DNA from: Haloimpatiens massiliensis
Lineage (GTDB): Bacteria; Bacillota; Clostridia; Clostridiales; Clostridiaceae
Direction of reading: 5' to 3'
NCBI RefSeq assembly: GCF_900184255.1
Contig: NZ_LT854640.1
Coordinates: forward strand, 62,345-126,344
Length of the DNA: 64,000 nt
Positions within the stretch are counted from its first letter, which is position 1. Each line of letters opens with the position of its first letter. Below the pieces are notes generated by a model. The model saw only the letters and a program-made list of their open reading frames with translations. It made no database searches and was not told the origin of the DNA. Positions 9,302 through 17,961 of the stretch are shown here, one piece after another. Made by a program: the position numbers and the translations under genes.

Positions 9302-10210
9302 ATGCTAAATGTTTCATTATTGGGCACAGGTGGAACTATGCCTCTTCCAGGGAGAAATTTAACGGCTCTTTTGTGTAAGTGTAAAGGCAGTATGATTTTA
9401 ATAGATTGTGGAGAAGGAACCCAGGTGGCTCTTAAACAATTGGGATGGGGAATTAAAAATATAGATGTTATTTGTTTAACTCATTATCATCCAGACCATA
9501 TAGTAGGGCTTCCAGGGTTTTTATCCACATTGGGCAATAGTGAGAGAAGGGAAAAGGTTACTATAATGGGGCCAGAAGGATTACATAAGATTATGGAAGC
9601 AGTAATGGTTATAGTACCGTATCTACCATATGATATAGAAATTTTAGAAATACCTATAGGAGGATTAGATAAATTTTCCATAGGTAAGTATTCCATAAAA
9701 TCTGTGTATTTAGAACATAGTGTTCCTTGTGTTGGGTATTCTATAGAAGTAAAAAGAGGAAGAAAATTTGATCCAGATAAAGCTAAAGAGCTGAATATAC
9801 CAGTAGAACATTGGAATACACTACAAAAGGGAGGCAGCATAGTTTTAAATGGTAGAAAAATAGAAGGAAATAAAGTCTTGGGAGATGAGAGAAAGGGAAT
9901 AAAAATAAGTTATTGTACAGACACAAGACCAATAGATAGAATTAAAGAACTTTGCTATAAATCTGATCTATTTATATGTGAAGGTATGTATGGCAGTGAT
10001 GATTATTTGGAAAAGGCGTTGGGAAACAAGCATATGCTTTTTAGTGAAGCAGCAGAAATAGCTAAGAGTTCAGAAATAAATGAAATGTGGCTTACGCACT
10101 TTAGCCCTTCACTAAATGAACCTGAAAAGTATTTAAATGATGTAAGAGATATTTTTGAAAATACTATAATTGGTAAGGATTTATTGCAAAAGGAATTAAA
10201 GTTTATATAA
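9302..10210 (+). CDS. rnz: Ribonuclease Z
   Basis: 302 residues from ATG 9302, preceded by AGAAGGTG. A longer open frame from 9260 has no ribosome-binding site and starts before the conserved N-terminus MLNVSLLGTGG. It is a metallo-beta-lactamase-fold endonuclease that trims the 3' trailer of tRNA precursors. The zinc motif THYHPDH (about residues 60-66) with DCGEG before it is typical, as are further histidines at YLEHSVP and LTHFSPS. Length fits bacterial ElaC/RNase Z. It is 42 bp behind the activase cluster and may share its transcript. A palindromic repeat follows the stop. Confidence 0.92.
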   Translation: MLNVSLLGTGGTMPLPGRNLTALLCKCKGSMILIDCGEGTQVALKQLGWGIKNIDVICLTHYHPDHIVGLPGFLSTLGNSERREKVTIMGPEGLHKIMEAVMVIVPYLPYDIEILEIPIGGLDKFSIGKYSIKSVYLEHSVPCVGYSIEVKRGRKFDPDKAKELNIPVEHWNTLQKGGSIVLNGRKIEGNKVLGDERKGIKISYCTDTRPIDRIKELCYKSDLFICEGMYGSDDYLEKALGNKHMLFSEAAEIAKSSEINEMWLTHFSPSLNEPEKYLNDVRDIFENTIIGKDLLQKELKFI

Positions 10211-10226
10211 ATATTCATTAATGTAA

Positions 10227-10384
10227 GGCACATTCAAATAAATAACAAGTCAGTATGCTAGTCTATTTTGTGTCATACTGCGTCAGCAGAATCCACCGAT
10301 AGTTCTACTAGAGGCGGAACCTGCTGACGCAGTATGACACAAAATATACCAGCATCTTTGACTTGTTATTTATTTTCATGTACC
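10227..10384. repeat. Palindromic repeat family 1, copy 1 (MITE-like)
   Basis: 158 bp. The ends are imperfect inverted repeats: GGCACATTCAAATAAATAAC on the left and the complement of GGTACATGAAAATAAATAAC on the right. The centre contains a perfect 17-bp stem, TCATACTGCGTCAGCAG, paired with its complement. The whole element can fold into one long hairpin. Related copies lie at 13309-13465 and, inverted, at 33690-33844. The flanks are TAA/TTA-like, compatible with a TA target duplication but not proof. Confidence 0.88.
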
Positions 10385-10509
10385 TAAAGTCAAAGTAATT
10401 CCAAATTAAGTAAAATAAGTACATTAGTTATCAATATATACGGGTATAAAAGTAAGGCTTTTGTGGAAGAGTATATTTAATAATAATATTTATGTTTTAA
10501 ATTAATATT

Positions 10510-10824
10510 ATGAATTATTCTACCCAAAGTATTACATTACTTGAATTATGAAATTTCTCTGTAATGACTTGCATAAGAAGCAAAGGAACTATTTAAATTT
10601 AATTTTAGAAATTCTTCTTTTAGACAGATAAAATTATCGCTAGCCTGGCAAGGACGCCAGGCTAGCGAACCTGAGGCAGGACGCTGAATGTGAGCGTTAG
10701 ATAATTTTATATGGCTAAAAGATTAGAATTTCTTAAATTAAATTTATTGTTTTGAGCTCTTATGCAAGTCATGGAGGAGAAATTTCATAATTCTACTGCA
10801 TTGTACCTTTTGTGGGTTAATCAT
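10510..10824. repeat. Palindromic repeat family 2, copy 1 (MITE-like, ~315 bp)
   Basis: About 315 bp. Two ~130-bp arms are complementary to each other (AATTATGAAATTTCTC near each end). The GC-richer centre holds a 12-bp perfect stem, CGCTAGCCTGGC with its complement. Three more copies lie in the opposite orientation at 15078-15377, 35200-35514 and 60123-60436. The outer end of this copy at ~10510 is degenerate. It has no coding capacity. It sits immediately upstream of the polysaccharide deacetylase gene. Confidence 0.88.
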
Positions 10825-10870
10825 ATTATGCATTCAAAAATAGTGAATATGCTAGAAAGTAGATGAAGTT

Positions 10871-11620
10871 ATGAAGAAAAAAGCCTTATTTTTTGCAATG
10901 TATTTATTTTTATTCTTATTTATATTAAACAATTATTTAAATATTAATAAAACCGCATATACAAAAGTTAATGAAAATGATGTAAAAAGTACAGAAAGTA
11001 AGAATATATACTTAACTTTTGATGATGGACCTAGTCCTATAGTAACCGATAAAATATTAGACATTTTAAAAGAAAATAATGTAAAGGGTACATTCTTTTT
11101 AATAGGCAATAAAGTAGAAGAAAATACAGATGTAGTTAAACGTATATATAAAGAAGGGCATGGTATAGGGTTACATACTTATACTCACAATTATAAAAAA
11201 ATATATAAAAGTAGAGAAGGTTTTATTCAAGAGATGCTTCAATGTAGTGATGAAGTGTATGAAGTTACAGGAGTTAAAAGCAATGTAATTAGATTCCCTG
11301 GAGGAAGTAATAAGCACTTAGATGAGGAGTTTTTAGCACAGCTCCATGGATATGGATTTAAGATATATGATTGGAATATGCAGTTAAGGGATGGTATAGA
11401 TTATAGAATTCCTGCTCATAAGCTTTATGAGCAGGGGACTAAAAATAGTGATAAGTTTACAAATATATTTTTATTAATGCATTGCGATGCTGTTAATAAA
11501 AATACCTATGAAGCATTACCTGACATAATAAAATATTATAAAAATAAAGGATATGAATTTCAAGTTATAACAGAAGATACTCCGGAAAATCATTTTAGAA
11601 CACGCAGTATCAATAAATAA
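10871..11620 (+). CDS. Polysaccharide deacetylase (NodB/CE4 family), membrane-anchored
   Basis: 249 residues. An N-terminal hydrophobic segment (about residues 5-25) acts as a signal anchor, so the catalytic domain faces outward. CE4 motifs are present: TFDDGPSP (motif 1, with the catalytic base and a metal-binding Asp), HTYTHNY (motif 2, the H-x3-H metal site), RFPGGSN (motif 3), YDWNM (motif 4) and LLMHC (motif 5). These enzymes remove acetyl groups from peptidoglycan sugars or related glycans. It resembles the PdaA/PgdA-type enzymes of Firmicutes; which glycan is its substrate cannot be told. It ends before a strong bidirectional terminator shared with asd. Confidence 0.9.
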   Translation: MKKKALFFAMYLFLFLFILNNYLNINKTAYTKVNENDVKSTESKNIYLTFDDGPSPIVTDKILDILKENNVKGTFFLIGNKVEENTDVVKRIYKEGHGIGLHTYTHNYKKIYKSREGFIQEMLQCSDEVYEVTGVKSNVIRFPGGSNKHLDEEFLAQLHGYGFKIYDWNMQLRDGIDYRIPAHKLYEQGTKNSDKFTNIFLLMHCDAVNKNTYEALPDIIKYYKNKGYEFQVITEDTPENHFRTRSINK

Positions 11621-11626
11621 GAAAAT

Positions 11627-11668
11627 AAAACCCTAACCCTTATAAGAAAATTTGAGGATTAGGGTTTT
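11627..11668. terminator. Bidirectional terminator between the deacetylase gene and asd
   Basis: A 10-bp perfect stem, AAAACCCTAA (11627-11636) with TTAGGGTTTT (11659-11668), plus extra pairs inside, lies between two convergent genes. It ends in a T run on both strands. Confidence 0.85.
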
Positions 11669-11691
11669 ATGTTATGGTTCAAAATCAATAG

Positions 11692-12771
11692 TTAGTCTAA
11701 AAATCCTTTTGATTTAAGAAGTTCAGCAGTAAGCACAGAACCTCCAGCAGCGCCTCTTAGGGTGTTGTGAGAAAGACAAACAAATTTATATTGGAATAAG
11801 TTATCTTCTCTTAATCTTCCAATACTTATGCCCATGCCTTTTTCTAAATTTCTATCTAACTTAGTTTGAGGTCTATTATCTTCCTCAAAATAAGTTAGAA
11901 ATTGTTTTGGGGCATTTGGCAAATCTAGAAGTTGAGGCTCACCCTTATATTCTTTCCAGAGTTTTATAATTTCTTCCTTTGAAGGTTTATGCTCAAAAGA
12001 TACAGAGACAGTAGCTAAATGACCATCAGAAACTGGAACTCTTATGCATTGAGCAGAAATTATAGGTGCAGTGGAATTAATTATCTTATTACCTTCAATA
12101 TGTCCCCATAATTTTAATGGTTCCAATTCACTTTTTTCTTCCTCACCGCCTATAAAAGGAATAACATTGTCCATTATCTCTGGCCAATCTGAAAATATTT
12201 TTCCACTGCCTGATATAGCTTGATAAGTAGAAACTAATATTTTAGTTGGATTAAATTTCATAAGGGCATTTATAGCAGGTACATAGCTTTGTATAGAACA
12301 ATTTGGTTTAGCCACTATAAAGCCTTTCTTAGTGCCTAGACGTTTCTTTTGATCGTATATTATTTCTAGATGCTCTGGATTTATTTCTGGAATTATAACA
12401 GGCACATCAGAGGTTCCTCTATGAGCAGAATTGTTTGAAATTACAGGTATTTCTGCTTTTGCATAAGCCTCTTCTAATTCTCTAATTTCATCCTTTGACA
12501 TATTTACAGCACAGAATACCAAATCCACCTGGTCTTTAATTTTATCAATATCATGTAAATCTCTTACTGTTATGTCTTTAACCTTTTGGGGGATTTCATC
12601 TTCTAACTTCCATCTATTTTTTATAGCATCGTAATAACTTTTTCCTTTTGAATTTTTGCTTGCAGCTAAAATGGATATTTCAAAAAAAGGATGATCATGT
12701 AAAAGTGTTACAAGTCTTTGACCTACAAATCCTGTGGCACCAAGTATGCCCACTCTTAATTTTTTATTCAT
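11692..12771 (-). CDS. asd: Aspartate-semialdehyde dehydrogenase (archaeal/fungal-type)
   Basis: 359 residues with TGGAGGT before ATG 12771. It reduces aspartyl phosphate to aspartate semialdehyde using NADPH, the branch point to lysine/diaminopimelate, threonine and methionine. Residues 7-17 hold the NADP loop GILGATGFVGQ. The active-site cysteine is in AKPNCSIQS (about residue 154). Length and motifs fit the TIGR00978 subgroup rather than the E. coli type, as is common in clostridia. It is monocistronic; no lysC or dap gene is adjacent. I saw no lysine riboswitch in the upstream 500 bp. Confidence 0.93.
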   Translation of the reverse strand: MNKKLRVGILGATGFVGQRLVTLLHDHPFFEISILAASKNSKGKSYYDAIKNRWKLEDEIPQKVKDITVRDLHDIDKIKDQVDLVFCAVNMSKDEIRELEEAYAKAEIPVISNNSAHRGTSDVPVIIPEINPEHLEIIYDQKKRLGTKKGFIVAKPNCSIQSYVPAINALMKFNPTKILVSTYQAISGSGKIFSDWPEIMDNVIPFIGGEEEKSELEPLKLWGHIEGNKIINSTAPIISAQCIRVPVSDGHLATVSVSFEHKPSKEEIIKLWKEYKGEPQLLDLPNAPKQFLTYFEEDNRPQTKLDRNLEKGMGISIGRLREDNLFQYKFVCLSHNTLRGAAGGSVLTAELLKSKGFLD

Positions 12772-13308
12772 TTTAATACCTCCATAATTTTATATAGTCT
12801 AAATTTTCGTAATTACCTATTCGACTTTTGTAATTATAAATTTCAATTTAAAATTTATATTATCCCTATTTATATGATATAGAGAAGAAAAATTATTAGC
12901 AAAAGTCCAGTTGAATATTTAATTTCTACAATTTCTATTATATTGAATTCTAATTACTAAAATATATTATTCTTATTATTACATCAATACTATTGTAATT
13001 CAATAGTATTTTTTACTTAAATAATTGCAATTTGCATATTGAGCAAATTTTCAATTTTTATTTTATAACTGCGAAAGTTGAGTTAGATATAAATAAGAAA
13101 ATTTATATCATGATTTTATAAATATATCATTTAGTACTTAGACTTTATTAAAGTACTATAAGTAAAATGTTTTTTAAAAACTGGATATTAGGAATTAGTA
13201 GTAACTTATAATATTATTATATAAATATTTTTTGCTATATTTATTGTTAATAGTGCTTGAAATATTGCAAAAAGTGCTATAGCATGAAAATATGCAAAAT
13301 ACATATTA
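12772..13308. other. Gene-free AT-rich spacer upstream of asd
   Basis: No open frame of note and no recognisable riboswitch. The only structure is a 10-bp hairpin at 12986-13010 (AATACTATTG and its complement, 5-nt loop) followed by a T run on the plus strand. It looks like an intrinsic terminator, but no upstream plus-strand gene needs one. The asd promoter must lie here but I cannot place it. Confidence 0.5.
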
Positions 13309-13465
13309 GGCACATTCAAATAAATAACAAGTCAGTATGCTAGTCTATTTTACGTCATACTGCGTCAGCAGAACCCACCGATAGTTCTACTAGCGGCGAA
13401 ACCTCCTTCCTTGTCTGACACAAAATATACCAGCATCTTTGACTTGTTATTTATTTTCATGTACC
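13309..13465. repeat. Palindromic repeat family 1, copy 2
   Basis: 157 bp, same orientation as copy 1. Terminal repeats are well kept (GGCACATTCAAATAAATAAC and GACTTGTTATTTATTTTCAT). The right half of the central stem is replaced by CCTCCTTCCTTGTCTG, so the inner hairpin is partly lost. Copy 3 carries the related inverse, CAGACAAGGAAGC. It ends ~60 bp before the AraC-family gene. Confidence 0.87.
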
Positions 13466-13526
13466 TTAATTTAATAGAAGGGAGTGAACTTTAGCTGAGA
13501 AAAAGATTCTCTGCTAGAGATAATAT

Positions 13527-14411
13527 ATGAGTGAAAATAATAAAAGAGGATATTTAAAAGAGGATTTTAAGTTTTTTCACTTGAAAGATAAGAAAAATTT
13601 AGACTTAGAATTTCATTATCACGGTTTTAATAAAATAATAATTTTTCTTTCGGGAAATGTGACTTATTTAATAGAAGGAAAAGCTTACAAATTAAAACCT
13701 TGGGACATACTTTTTGTAAGTAGTGGGGAAATACACAAACCACTTATTGATGCACATAGGCTATATGACCGAATGGTTATATGGATAAACCATGAATTTA
13801 TTGAAAGTCACAATAAAAATGGATGTAACCTTCTTAATTGTTTTAGCTTAACCAAAAAGCGAAAAATAAATATTTTAAGATTAGATAGTAATGGCTTAGA
13901 GAATATAAAACATACTTTGGATAAATTGGATGGCACTTTCGCTTCACAGGGATTTGGTAATGAAATACTTAAAAATGCACTTTTTTTGGAACTTATGGTT
14001 TATTTAAATAGGCTTTTTATTAATACATATATAGGTGAAAATCAGCAAACAAAGGATATTCAATATGATAAAACAGTAAATTCTCTTTTAGAATATATAA
14101 ATGAAAATTTAAATAAGGATTTAAGCATAGATAAACTTTCTTCTCTTTTTTATGTTAGCAAGTACTACTTGATGCACAAATTTAAAGAGCAAACTGGTTA
14201 TACCATACACAATTATATACAGAAAAAAAGGCTAATTAAAGCTAGTGAGTTTATAAAAATTGGAAAACCTGTGACACAGGTGTATTTAGAATGTGGTTTT
14301 GGGGATTATTCTAATTTCGTTAGAGCATTTAAAAAGAATTTTGGATATTCTCCAAGAGAATATTATAAAAGGCGAAAGGACTCTTATAATACTATAAAAA
14401 TAGAAGGGTAG
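13527..14411 (+). CDS. AraC-family transcriptional regulator with N-terminal cupin domain
   Basis: 294 residues. The N-terminal ~100 residues look like a cupin sensor (EFHYHGFNKIIIFLSG, WDILFVSSGEIHKP). The C-terminal ~100 residues carry two helix-turn-helix units: LSIDKLSSLFYVSKYYLMHKF, then VTQVYLECGFGDYSNFVRAF and the family signature FGYSPREYYK. AraC proteins of this architecture bind a small ligand, often a sugar, and activate nearby genes. No metabolic operon is adjacent; the next genes are the cytochrome b5-like protein and the hydrogenase locus, so those are possible targets (inference). The ribosome-binding site is weak (AGAGAT). Confidence 0.87.
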   Translation: MSENNKRGYLKEDFKFFHLKDKKNLDLEFHYHGFNKIIIFLSGNVTYLIEGKAYKLKPWDILFVSSGEIHKPLIDAHRLYDRMVIWINHEFIESHNKNGCNLLNCFSLTKKRKINILRLDSNGLENIKHTLDKLDGTFASQGFGNEILKNALFLELMVYLNRLFINTYIGENQQTKDIQYDKTVNSLLEYINENLNKDLSIDKLSSLFYVSKYYLMHKFKEQTGYTIHNYIQKKRLIKASEFIKIGKPVTQVYLECGFGDYSNFVRAFKKNFGYSPREYYKRRKDSYNTIKIEG

Positions 14412-14627
14412 AAATAAAAGAGAAAAAACAAAAGATAGAAAGAAAGTAAGAAGTAAAAACATAAGGCAATGAATAGGGAGTAATTTGACAATAAAGTGAA
14501 GGAGAAGAGAAATATAGTTGGCATAAAGAGCTTAGGATAAAGGATTAGGATATGAAAGTAAAAGTATGCATTTAAAAGTTGGTTTTAGCATATTATTAAA
14601 GGAAATATTTTTTAGGGGAATAGCTGC

Positions 14628-15074
14628 ATGGATTTAAGATGTTATGAAGATTTAATAAACAAGATGGAATGCAATATGTATCATCTTCAGAAACTAAGAC
14701 ATATGAGTATTAATATTTGTGAAAAGATGTTTTATAATAGCCTAATTCACCAAGAGATGTATAAAGTAAATGTGTTAAAAAATTTTATATACAACATGAG
14801 GAGTATGGAAAATGTAATGAGGAACTGCAAAAATGTGAGACAACAAAGTTTTACATTGGAAGAGCTTTTAAAATATGACGGAAAAAATGGCAATAAGGCC
14901 TATGTGGCTGTAGATGGTGTAGTTTATGATGTAACTTATAATGCAGCTTGGGCTGCTGGTACACATTTTGGACTTAAAGCTGGAAGGGATTTAACCAAAG
15001 AAATTAGTAATTGCCATAATAAAGAGCAGATTTTAAAAGGTTTAGAACAAGTAGGTATAATTACTGGTACTTAA
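14628..15074 (+). CDS. Cytochrome b5-like heme/steroid-binding domain protein
   Basis: 148 residues with AGGGGAA upstream. The C-terminal half (about residues 78-146) fits the cytochrome b5-like domain: FTLEELLKYDGKNG, AYVAVDGVVYDVT, AAGTHFGLKAGRDLT and NCHNKEQILKGL. The histidines in THFGLKAG and NCHNKE are candidate heme ligands. The N-terminal ~75 residues are rich in Met, Cys and His (for example MECNMYHLQKLRHMSINICEK) with no recognised fold. No signal peptide or membrane segment. It lies 350 bp upstream of the [NiFe] hydrogenase small-subunit gene, with one repeat element between. A redox role with the hydrogenase is inference; these domains do not always bind heme. Confidence 0.82.
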   Translation: MDLRCYEDLINKMECNMYHLQKLRHMSINICEKMFYNSLIHQEMYKVNVLKNFIYNMRSMENVMRNCKNVRQQSFTLEELLKYDGKNGNKAYVAVDGVVYDVTYNAAWAAGTHFGLKAGRDLTKEISNCHNKEQILKGLEQVGIITGT

Positions 15075-15077
15075 TTC

Positions 15078-15377
15078 ACATAAAATAATGCAGTGGAATT
15101 ATGAAATTTCTCCTCCATGACTTGCATAAGAGTTCGGAACAATAAATTTAATTTAAGAAATTCTAATCTTTTAGCCATATAAAATTATCTAACGCTCACA
15201 TTCAGCGTCCTGCTTCAGGTTCGCTAGCTTGGCGTCCTTGACAGGCTTACGATAATTTTATCTGTCTAAAAGAAGAATTTCTAAAATTAAATTTAAATAG
15301 TTTCTTTGCTTCTTATGCAATTCATTACAGAGAAATTTCATAATTCAAGTAATGTAATACTTTTGTGGGTTAATCAT
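15078..15377. repeat. Palindromic repeat family 2, copy 2
   Basis: About 300 bp in the orientation opposite to copy 1. It contains AATTATGAAATTTCTCCTCC, the central GCTCACATTCAGCGTCCTGC, GGCGTCCTTGACAGGCTTAC and the right end GTGGGTTAATCAT. The outer left ~20 bp are degenerate and run into the cytochrome b5-like stop codon. It ends 49 bp before the hydrogenase small-subunit start, so it occupies the hydrogenase promoter region. Confidence 0.87.
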
Positions 15378-15426
15378 AAAATAAATTTTCCTTAATATAT
15401 TTATCAATTAATAGGAGGAATTGTAA

Positions 15427-16311
15427 ATGACGTATGATATGTGCCCGGTAGCTAAATCTAAAAATGCTACTGCTAGAGCCTTGGTAGAATCAGCAGTTTC
15501 TCAAATAAAAATTGGGAATAAAAAAAAGATGAACTTAGTATGGATTGAGGCTGCAGGTTGTTCTGGAAATATAATTTCTTTGCTGGATGGATGTGCTCCA
15601 AATGTAGGCTATTTTTTAACAGACCTAGTGAATTTTAAATATAACAACAGTATTATGAAAGCTCAAGGTGAACAGGCGCAGGAACAATTATTAGATACTC
15701 TTAATACAGAATTTATTCTTATAGTTGATGGAGCTATATCTACTAAAGATAATGGAGTTTACAACATAGTAGCAAACTATAGGGGAAAAGTTATAACGGG
15801 AATGGAAGAGGTAAAGAGAACGGCAATTAAAGCAAAATATATACTAGCCGTAGGTACGTGTGCATCTTATGGTGGAATTTCAGCAGCAAAACCAAATCCT
15901 ACTGGATGTATAAGTGTTTTTGATTATTTAAAAGAGGAAATTCATCGGGAAGCTATAAGAGTGCCCGGTTGTCCAGCACATCCTGATTGGATTATGGGAA
16001 CTTTAGCTCATTTAATATTGTTTGGAGATATGGAACTTGATGAAGATAGAAGGCCTATGATTTTTTACGGAGTTACTATACATGATATGTGTCCTAGAAG
16101 GTCATATTTTGAAAAAAGAATATTTGCAAAGTCTGTGGGAGGAAAAGGTTGTATGTTTAAATTAGGTTGTAGAGGGCCCGTTACTAGAACAGATTGTCCT
16201 ACTAGAAAATGGAATGATTATGTAAATTGGCCTGTAGGAGATAACACTCCATGTATAGGTTGTGCTCAAAAGGGTTTTCCAGATGCTATGGAACCATTTA
16301 TAAATTTTTAA
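15427..16311 (+). CDS. hupS: [NiFe] hydrogenase small subunit (no Tat signal)
   Basis: 294 residues with TAGGAGGAA upstream. This subunit carries the Fe-S relay. Proximal-site residues are C45 in GCSGN, GTCASYGG and PGCPAHPD. The usual CxxC at the first site reads CSGN, so the second Cys is Asn48. The distal and medial clusters have IHDMCPRR, GCMFKLGCRGP, DCPTRKW and CIGCAQ, with NWPV at the proline position typical of a [3Fe-4S] medial cluster. There is no N-terminal RRxFxK Tat signal and no C-terminal anchor, so it should act in the cytoplasm. It heads the hydrogenase gene run and is probably regulated through the region now occupied by a repeat. The exact hydrogenase group is not determined. 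Confidence 0.92.
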   Translation: MTYDMCPVAKSKNATARALVESAVSQIKIGNKKKMNLVWIEAAGCSGNIISLLDGCAPNVGYFLTDLVNFKYNNSIMKAQGEQAQEQLLDTLNTEFILIVDGAISTKDNGVYNIVANYRGKVITGMEEVKRTAIKAKYILAVGTCASYGGISAAKPNPTGCISVFDYLKEEIHREAIRVPGCPAHPDWIMGTLAHLILFGDMELDEDRRPMIFYGVTIHDMCPRRSYFEKRIFAKSVGGKGCMFKLGCRGPVTRTDCPTRKWNDYVNWPVGDNTPCIGCAQKGFPDAMEPFINF

Positions 16312-16392
16312 TTTAGATAATATACAAGAGATAAATTATATTAATGAAAAATTATTTTATCTTAAAAAGTATAAAGAAATAGGAGAGATTAT

Positions 16393-17799
16393 ATGACGGA
16401 TAAAGTAGTTATTAATCCTGTAACTAGAATAAGCGGATATCTACAAATAACCGCTTATATAGAAAAAAATAAGATTATAGATGCAAAAAGTCAGGGTATG
16501 CTCTTTAGAGGTTTTGAAAAAATGCTAAAAGGAAGACCTCCTCTTGATGCTATTTATTTTACTGAAAGAATTTGTGGCATATGTTCTACAGCACATTCTA
16601 TGGCTTCTTCAAGAGCTTTAGAAAATGCTTTTAAAATACAGCCTGATAAAAATGAAGAAATGATTAGGGACGTACTTCATGGCAGTGAATTTTTGCAGAA
16701 TCATTTAAGACATTTTTATCAATATGTTATTCCGGATTATGTTAAAGGTTTTGATATAAACCCAATATATTCAGTGACACATGAGGATTTTAGAATACCT
16801 AAAAGAGAAAGTGAAAAAATTGTAAAAGATTATTTTCAGTCACTAATTTATAGTAGAAAAGCCCACGAAATATTAGCTGTTTTAGGAGGAAAAGCTCCTC
16901 ATAATCATGGAGTTTTCGCTGGAGGAGTTACAGTTAACATAACAGCTCAAAAGATTGTTCAGATAAAAGCATTGGTTACAGAAATTAAAAATTTTATTGA
17001 AAATAATATGTTAGAGGATTTAGGCATAATAGCAAAATACTATAAAGATTATTTTAATATAGGTACGGGATGTAAAAATCTAATGACTTATGGGGTATTT
17101 GATAGCTATGGAAAAGATGTCTATTATGTGACTCCAGGAATTATTATAGATGGAGTGGAGGAAAAACTAAATATAGAAAATATAAATGAAAATGTATATA
17201 GATCATGGTATAAGGCAAAAGGTGATACATTGGATATATCAGATAATAATTGGGAGGTAGATCCTTTTAAGCAGCAAGGATATAGTTTTATAAAAGCTCC
17301 AAGATATAAAGGGCATGCAGTACAAGTGGGGCCTCTTGCTAGAATGTATATAAGTGGAGAGTATAGAAGAGGTATTTCAACCATGGATAGAATTGTAGCT
17401 AGAGCATTAGAAGCTAAAAAAATAGCAAATATTATGATGCAGCTTTTAGAGAGAATAGTTCCTAAAGATAGTACTAATAAAGCCTTTTCTTTACCTAAAA
17501 ATGCTGTAGGATATGGATTTATAGACACTACCAGAGGGTCGCTGGCTCACTATGTGAATATTCAACAAGGTGAAATAAAAAATTATACAATAATAACACC
17601 AAGTACTTGGAACTTATCTCCTAAGGATTCTAATGGGATATCAGGTGCACTAGAGCAATCATTGATTGGCACACAGGTGGATAATCCTAAAAATCCTACA
17701 GAGATAGGGAGAATAGTCAGGTCTTTTGATCCTTGTGTTTCTTGTGCAACTCATGTTTTGAGTAAGGATTTTTCTACCATGGATATAAGAGTGGTGTGA
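16393..17799 (+). CDS. hupL: [NiFe] hydrogenase large subunit (catalytic)
   Basis: 468 residues with AGGAGAG upstream. The NiFe(CN)2CO site needs four cysteines: RICGICSTAH near residue 60 and DPCVSCATH near the C-terminus. Both are intact. After ATH come 14 residues (VLSKDFSTMDIRVV), the typical C-terminal peptide removed by the maturation protease once nickel is in place. The N-terminal VINPVTRISGYLQI is also characteristic. It follows the small subunit by 81 bp. Length is shorter than the ~560-590 residues of many membrane-bound enzymes. Confidence 0.94.
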   Translation: MTDKVVINPVTRISGYLQITAYIEKNKIIDAKSQGMLFRGFEKMLKGRPPLDAIYFTERICGICSTAHSMASSRALENAFKIQPDKNEEMIRDVLHGSEFLQNHLRHFYQYVIPDYVKGFDINPIYSVTHEDFRIPKRESEKIVKDYFQSLIYSRKAHEILAVLGGKAPHNHGVFAGGVTVNITAQKIVQIKALVTEIKNFIENNMLEDLGIIAKYYKDYFNIGTGCKNLMTYGVFDSYGKDVYYVTPGIIIDGVEEKLNIENINENVYRSWYKAKGDTLDISDNNWEVDPFKQQGYSFIKAPRYKGHAVQVGPLARMYISGEYRRGISTMDRIVARALEAKKIANIMMQLLERIVPKDSTNKAFSLPKNAVGYGFIDTTRGSLAHYVNIQQGEIKNYTIITPSTWNLSPKDSNGISGALEQSLIGTQVDNPKNPTEIGRIVRSFDPCVSCATHVLSKDFSTMDIRVV

Positions 17800-17961
17800 C
17801 TAAAAGGAAAATAAATAGATATGAATTTTGAGTATTATAATTGTAAATAAATTCATAGTCATAGAAAATATTATGCAATAGTAGAGTATAAAAGTACATT
17901 CAGAGAAAACTATAAAAGTAATTTTAAATAAAGTTATGACTATGGAAAAGTTGAGGTAGTT

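Noticed and set aside
12986..13010. Hairpin with T run as a terminator
   Set aside because: It looks like one on the plus strand, but no plus-strand gene ends upstream; left as a structure only.
13063..13095. TGCGAAAGTTGAGT shared with ~22980
   Set aside because: A 14-bp match without structure or context; possibly an eroded repeat, but too short to claim.
12772..13308. Lysine riboswitch upstream of asd
   Set aside because: I looked for conserved L-box segments and a terminator close to asd on the minus strand and saw none.
10227..13465. Possible CRISPR array from repeated blocks
   Set aside because: The repeats are long, palindromic, kilobases apart and in both orientations; there are no regular spacers and no cas genes.
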